Shown here: one piece after another, positions 61,001 through 64,000 of the stretch
Numbering within the stretch: position 1 is the stretch's first letter
Layout: every line of letters starts with the position of its first letter
NCBI GenBank assembly: GCA_020152595.1
Contig: JAIGNY010002056.1
Span: forward strand, 805,001 to 869,000
Source of the DNA: Chiridota heheva
Taxonomy: Eukaryota > Echinodermata > Holothuroidea > Apodida > Chiridotidae
Direction: 5' to 3'
DNA length: 64,000 bases
Made by a program: the position numbers and the translations under genes
Notes under the pieces: model-generated
Databases searched by the model: none
What the model was told of the DNA's origin: nothing
What the model saw: the letters and a program-made list of their open reading frames with translations, nothing else

Positions 61001-63944
61001 TACGAACCTGGAGACTAGGATACGAACCTGGAGACTAGGATACGAACTTGGAGACTAGGATACGAACTTGGAGACTAGGATACGAACCTGGAGACTAGGA
61101 TACCAACCTGGAGACTAGGATACGAACCTGAAGACTAGGATACGAACCTGGAGACTTGGATACGAACCTGGAGACTAGGATACGAACCTGGAGACTAGGA
61201 TACGAACCTGGAGACTAGGATACAAACCTGGAAACTAGGATACGAACTTGGAGACTAGGATACGAACCTGGAGACTAGGATACGAACCTGGAGACTAGGA
61301 TTTAGTTTTTTTCACCAATTTTTCCTGTAAATAACTTTTGGTGTGTAGCAACAACTTTATGTTAAAAAAAGTACTGTAGGTAAGGCAATTTATTTAGCCA
61401 AATTCAAAATTCTTTGTATATCTCATACAAATCAATCATTTGAAAACATGATGAATATTTGTTGCAATGGATTTTCAGTCTAAAATCCTCAAAGCCTACA
61501 AGGTTGAAGAAAAACATCGCTTAAAATCACTTATCAATAAACAAACAAAACCTTCACTGTTAAATACCATCCTATTTGTATATGATTACTTCAAGCCAGA
61601 CACTTTGACCACAGGGGAATGCTTTTGTCCTTGTGTTGAGTGTGAAAGTCAGTGCACTGCAGTAAAATTTGTACTATCAATGTCAGATTATGACCATAGA
61701 AAGTGAGGTGAAGTGTGTGGATTGTAGAAATAAGAAATCCCAGGTGTAATTGCCAATTGCTTGTGCTGGATTGTGGTTTCTGTTTTGAGCAATATAGACC
61801 CCGACAGATTTGAGATATTGTCGGGGCTTAAAACACAAAATGTATTGGGAGGTTTAGACTTAATGACCAATTAAGTTTTGTTTGAATATGGTTACAATTT
61901 CATTCGGCCAATCAGGTTACAGCAACCAAACTTATAACTGACATTTTCCATTTTCCATTCTCTCCTGCAGGAGTTCATGCTTAGTGAGGGCATCGAATTA
62001 AATTCACCGACATCCGTGGCAGGAGACCCATACACAGAGGCCAGAAAGGAATCAGCAGCTCTGCGAGAATATAAGACACCGTCCACATTTGACAAGCTCA
62101 AGCAATTCATAGAATTAGATAGACAGGTATGGAACTTGCATTGCAGCTTCTTCCTTAGACTTTCATCATAGTAGATATGCTACAGGCAGACACTTCAACT
62201 ATATGTAGATTGCTATCCTTTAGGCCATAGTAAAATATATGTTAGTGTTACTATTTATATTCCTAAAAACTGAAACATTAGTAGTGAAAACAATATTTTG
62301 GCATTTCCCAATATACTGGAATCCCATATTGTAGCTAAGGAGAAGGGCAGGGGGTGAATAGGTGAGTACATTTGAAAGGACATGTTCTATCGGAATCATC
62401 TTTTTTTCACCTAAAGTCAGTGGCAGTGCCAGAATTTTGATCATGAGGGAAAGAGAGGGGAAACTTTTTTCTTATGGGGAGGGGAGCCTATATAAATTGG
62501 ACAAAATATGTCACTTAACAAAACTTTCAGGGGGCAAGTTGGGGGGCAAATGACCCTCCATGTCTCTTCATAGAGCCGCCACCACCTAGAGTAGGAGATA
62601 ATCTAATTTTGAAGCTGGATCTTCTTGGGGCGGAGAGGAGGACTACAGGTCACAAGATATATTTTGATGAATCACTTGTTTTAAAGAGAATCCTAGCAAC
62701 CAGGTTTGCAAAAATACAAAAAGGTCACTCACCAGTTTCTTATACAGCTTGGCGAGTAAATTTGATGAAACCAGTATTTTCACTCCCCAAGTATTTTCAA
62801 CTATTCCCCAACACTTTCAATTAAAATTTGACAATTTTTGCGCAACTAGCATACCTCTGTATTGCCCTTTTCCTGGACCTGACTTCATGACCATACTGTA
62901 CATATGCAAAAAACATAGCAAGACTACACATGCGCGCAATAAAATAAAGTTTTGATACATTAAATTCAAGCCTACTGGCAGAAACAAGTAGGCCCCTACA
63001 GCAGAAAGTTTACACGCAATGCCTGTTGCGTCTCCGGCCCGTATATATACACATACTGTGCGCATATCTGTGCTGTATGTAGCACATACTTAGTCCAATA
63101 TCAACGGCAGCTCAGTGAATTTGTTTTGGGAATAGTTTGGAAAGTACAGTATTCTATGCATAAGGAGAGCTCAAGCTCTGCCCACTTTAAGAAATACATG
63201 TAAGATAGAGATAGCGAGTCTAAACCTTTCCATATCCGTCAAGCAAAGACATTACTCAAAAGGATATAGCGTTCCCACCTATATTGACACTAACACATTT
63301 CTTGCAAGCTACGTGAGCCAATCAGATTTATCTGTGTAGCTGGGTAATTTTCCCAGGTACGTCCGTTGCCTTCATACCATGTTCCCTGGATGTAAACAGT
63401 GTATATGGCTACACACAATAGGTGGTGTTTTGGCAATTAACTTGATGGCTATCAGCCAAATATTGATTTATATTTTGGATTTGAATAGAAATATTACTTG
63501 TTTTTGTGTGGGGGGCATTTTTTAGTAGAGAAAAAACACAAGACAGTATTGTAAGTATGTTATACGAAATAAAACAATTGATCAAAGCAAGATTTTCACT
63601 CGCCATGGCTTTATTAAGTGTGGCGAGTAACACAGTGTATTATAATATTTGTACTCACCATAATTTTTTTTTACTCGCCCGTGGCGTGTAGGCGAGTGAT
63701 TTTTCCAAGCCTGCTAGCAACTGAATCCTTGTCATGGTCTTAATTTGACAGGTATTGAGATTCTATTGCGTCTGGGATGATCGTGATAACATGTTCGGTG
63801 AGCTGCGGCCGTACATCATTCAGTATTACCTGGTGGATGACTCGGTGGAGATCAGAGAGGTCCACGAGCCCAATGATGGTCATGATCCTTTCCAGGTCTT
63901 CCTCAGAAGACAACGGCTACCAAAGGATAGGTACAATGTTGAAT
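55022..63944 (+). CDS. EFHC1: EFHC1 (myoclonin-1), exons 1-5, 3' part beyond the window
   Basis: Ciliary doublet-microtubule inner protein of the EFHC1/Rib72 family, with three DM10 domains and a C-terminal EF-hand in the full protein. Exons 55022-55066, 56463-56684, 58554-58841, 61971-62126 and 63752-63944 have AG/GT borders; the first four introns are all phase 0 and the fifth donor leaves one base. The visible part is 301 residues, close to the first half of human EFHC1 (640). [15 protein letters not shown] matches the human LPFLPG start; [20 protein letters not shown] is nearly identical to human. The first DM10 domain runs from about residue 86 ([10 protein letters not shown]) to about 190, including [13 protein letters not shown] and [13 protein letters not shown]. 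The second starts near 237 ([11 protein letters not shown]) with [15 protein letters not shown] and is cut by the window edge. The human sequence EFHC2 is much less similar. No damage is visible. Confidence 0.97.
57218..57775. mobile_element. Foldback MITE, family A, in EFHC1 intron 2
   Basis: Starts TTTAAAGGATTAGTTCAG and ends ATAGACTTGCTTGACCCCTG. The two arms of about 190 bp are inverted copies of each other: GACTAGTTGTGATGTCAT on the left pairs with ATGACATCACAACTAGTC-like sequence on the right, so a transcript could form a long hairpin. Confidence 0.72.
57776..58262. repeat. Three-copy 155-bp tandem repeat in EFHC1 intron 2
   Basis: GTCATGAATATTAATTAG, GGGGCTAAATGTAAAATTTT and ACATGATATCTCAAGATC recur three times with moderate divergence, ending in a fourth partial start. 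Confidence 0.8.
58975..59108. repeat. 45-bp tandem repeat just after EFHC1 exon 3
   Basis: Three and a half near-identical copies of GAGCTAAATGATGACAAAAT plus CTATTCCCCCTACACC. Confidence 0.85.
59395..59601 (+). mobile_element. LINE-like 3' tail in EFHC1 intron 3
   Basis: Pyrimidine-rich lead-in then GCTGTCGTGGTGCCGTTAAG and a short CAAA run; partner of the tail at 40.9-41.0 kb. Confidence 0.45.
59812..60085 (-). mobile_element. tRNA-derived SINE, type 3, in EFHC1 intron 3
   Basis: Read on the minus strand: head GTGGCTTAGTGGTTAGGG with B-box GAGTTCAATTCCC, then CTGCGATGGACTGGCGTCCC and TAGGGGAGTAATGTACTCTC. Same family as 44.5 kb. It lies just before the 20-bp minisatellite. Confidence 0.78.
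60195..61303. repeat. 1.1-kb minisatellite, GAACCTGGAGACTAGGATAC unit
   Basis: About 55 copies of a 20-bp unit, very homogeneous, with one short deletion block near 60675-60705. In EFHC1 intron 3, next to a SINE. The left 250 bp contain more variants (GACGAGGACACGAACC) than the centre. Confidence 0.95.
61320..61970. other. End of EFHC1 intron 3
   Basis: An 80-codon open frame at 61467-61706 has cysteines ([12 protein letters not shown]) but no family match and no splice-frame link to EFHC1; I regard it as chance or a repeat remnant. Otherwise AT-rich intron. Confidence 0.35.
62127..63751. other. EFHC1 intron 4, no gene seen
   Basis: A segment at 62415-62580 (GTCAGTGGCAGTGCCAGAAT, G-rich middle, GAGCCGCCACCACC) looks like an old MITE with GTGGCGGC-type ends. 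The remainder is unremarkable; GGCGAGTAA-type phrases near 62750, 63600 and 63680 hint at another repeat. Confidence 0.35.
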
Positions 63945-64000
63945 GTAAGTTAAATATCGGATTCTGCTTCATTTCAGTAAAATAATTGTTTTGGAGTTTT

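Noticed and set aside
61467-61706. 80-codon frame with clustered cysteines as an extra EFHC1 exon
   Set aside because: EFHC1 exons 3 and 4 join in phase and match the human protein without any insertion here; the frame starts with an internal ATG and has no fitting splice sites.

Overview
This is a window of nuclear DNA from an animal. It is AT-rich, gene-poor and full of repeats, with three intron-rich protein genes in 64 kb: a LAMMER/CLK-family protein kinase (minus strand, about 3.8-31.2 kb), the mitochondrial ribosomal protein mL53 (MRPL53, plus strand, 43.1-47.6 kb) and the 5' half of the axonemal protein EFHC1 (plus strand, from 55.0 kb to beyond the right edge). All three are conserved metazoan genes. 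The abundant tRNA-headed SINEs, foldback MITEs, hAT-type MITEs and tandem arrays suggest a marine invertebrate, perhaps an echinoderm or another invertebrate deuterostome. That placement is an inference from style, not a match to a known genome.

Layout. 1-3.8 kb: 3' flank of the kinase gene, with a tRNA-SINE, one copy of an unnamed interspersed repeat and one doubtful exon on the minus strand. 3.84-31.2 kb: the CLK gene, twelve clearly coding exons plus a 5' exon; all exon phases join into a 471-codon protein. Its introns hold most of the local repeats, several directly beside splice sites. 31.2-31.45 kb: probable CLK promoter. 31.5-43.1 kb: intergenic, with CA and TA microsatellites, a 1.25-kb element with about 200-bp inverted arms, a LINE reverse-transcriptase scrap, an 8-bp-TSD hAT MITE, degenerate arrays and a 450-bp polypurine tract. 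43.1-47.6 kb: MRPL53 in three exons. 47.6-55.0 kb: intergenic, with a tandem duplication, a 1.6-kb minisatellite, another hAT MITE, a foldback MITE and a 5'-truncated LINE. 55.0-64.0 kb: EFHC1 exons 1-5, with a 1.1-kb 20-bp minisatellite in intron 3.

The three genes do not form a pathway: one regulates splicing in the nucleus, one belongs to the mitochondrial ribosome and one to the ciliary doublet microtubule. The most interesting points are in the CLK gene: a 94-nt exon whose skipping would give an almost immediate stop, as in vertebrate CLK autoregulation; a leucine in place of the proline of the APE motif; a threonine in place of the arginine of the LAMMER signature; and a possible in-frame 12-nt microexon. 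I found no clearly new molecular system. The repeat families, with at least six copies of one foldback MITE and several elements with visible 8-bp duplications, are the main material that may be undescribed.
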